Source: an uncultured Prevotella sp.
GTDB lineage: Bacteria; Bacteroidota; Bacteroidia; Bacteroidales; Bacteroidaceae
DNA: 14,339 nt
NCBI GenBank assembly: GCA_900539625.1
Contig: UQCW01000059.1
Coordinates: forward strand, 1 to 14,339
Direction of reading: 5' to 3'
Below the pieces are notes generated by a model. It saw only the letters and a program-made list of their open reading frames with translations. It made no database searches and had not been told where the DNA came from. Shown here in pieces: positions 14,241-14,339 of this stretch. The stretch's first letter is position 1; each line of letters starts with the position of its first letter. The translations under genes and the position numbers were made by a program.

Positions 14241-14339
14241 GGGGGCCCCGACCCGCGCGGGGGGGGCCCCCGTTGCGGGGGGGGGGGGCCCCCATGGGGG
14301 GGGGGGGGGGGGGGGGTGGGGGGGGGGGGGGGGGCGGGG
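14241..14339. other. Low-complexity poly-G contig end, probable artefact
   Basis: Only six of the last 99 bases are A or T. There are uninterrupted runs of 21 G (14296-14316) and 17 G (14318-14334), and blocks of C. This composition is unlike anything else in the window and cannot encode a normal protein. It looks like low-quality sequence at an assembly edge. Confidence 0.85.

Noticed and set aside
1..14339. CRISPR array, tRNA, insertion sequence or attachment site
   Set aside because: No regularly spaced repeats, cloverleaf-like sequences, transposase motifs or paired terminal repeats were seen when reading both strands.

Overview
The window looks like chromosomal DNA of a Bacteroidales bacterium, probably Prevotella-like. 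Base composition is moderate. Intergenic stretches carry the Bacteroidetes-type -7 box TAnnTTTG, and start codons are preceded by A-rich sequence instead of Shine-Dalgarno motifs. The DnaE, ThiC, ThiE, M24B, C1B and 'NPxHD' ATP-grasp proteins all have a Bacteroidetes look. The assignment is inferred from reading, not from a search. I saw no tRNA, rRNA, insertion sequence, prophage or CRISPR array.

Layout. From about 10.2 kb leftwards everything is on the minus strand: a patatin-like lipase and an uncharacterised ATP-grasp protein (possible operon); a promoter and a clear TPP riboswitch controlling thiE-thiC; dnaE (DNA polymerase III alpha); then trxA (thioredoxin) and a very acidic 111-residue protein of unknown function. 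This last group is followed by a minus-strand terminator. A short reading frame may run off the left edge. From about 10.4 kb rightwards everything is on the plus strand: an M24B Xaa-Pro aminopeptidase, an exported C1B cysteine peptidase with a textbook terminator, and an RmlD-like SDR reductase. The patatin and aminopeptidase genes diverge from a compact region with two back-to-back -7 boxes. The last ~100 bases are almost pure G/C with long G runs and look like a sequencing or assembly artefact.

How the genes work together. ThiC makes the pyrimidine precursor of thiamine (HMP-P), and ThiE joins HMP-PP to the thiazole phosphate. The aptamer upstream would shut both down when TPP is plentiful. 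ThiD and the thiazole branch (ThiS/G/H/F) are not in the window. DnaE and thioredoxin are housekeeping genes that share a strand, but trxA has its own promoter-like box. The two peptidases fit a peptide-using lifestyle but need not share an operon.

Nothing here is convincingly a new multi-gene system. The least explained items are the ATP-grasp protein, the acidic protein downstream of trxA, a triple repeat flanking the thi promoter and riboswitch, and several long inverted repeats whose wobble pairs suggest which strand is folded as RNA.
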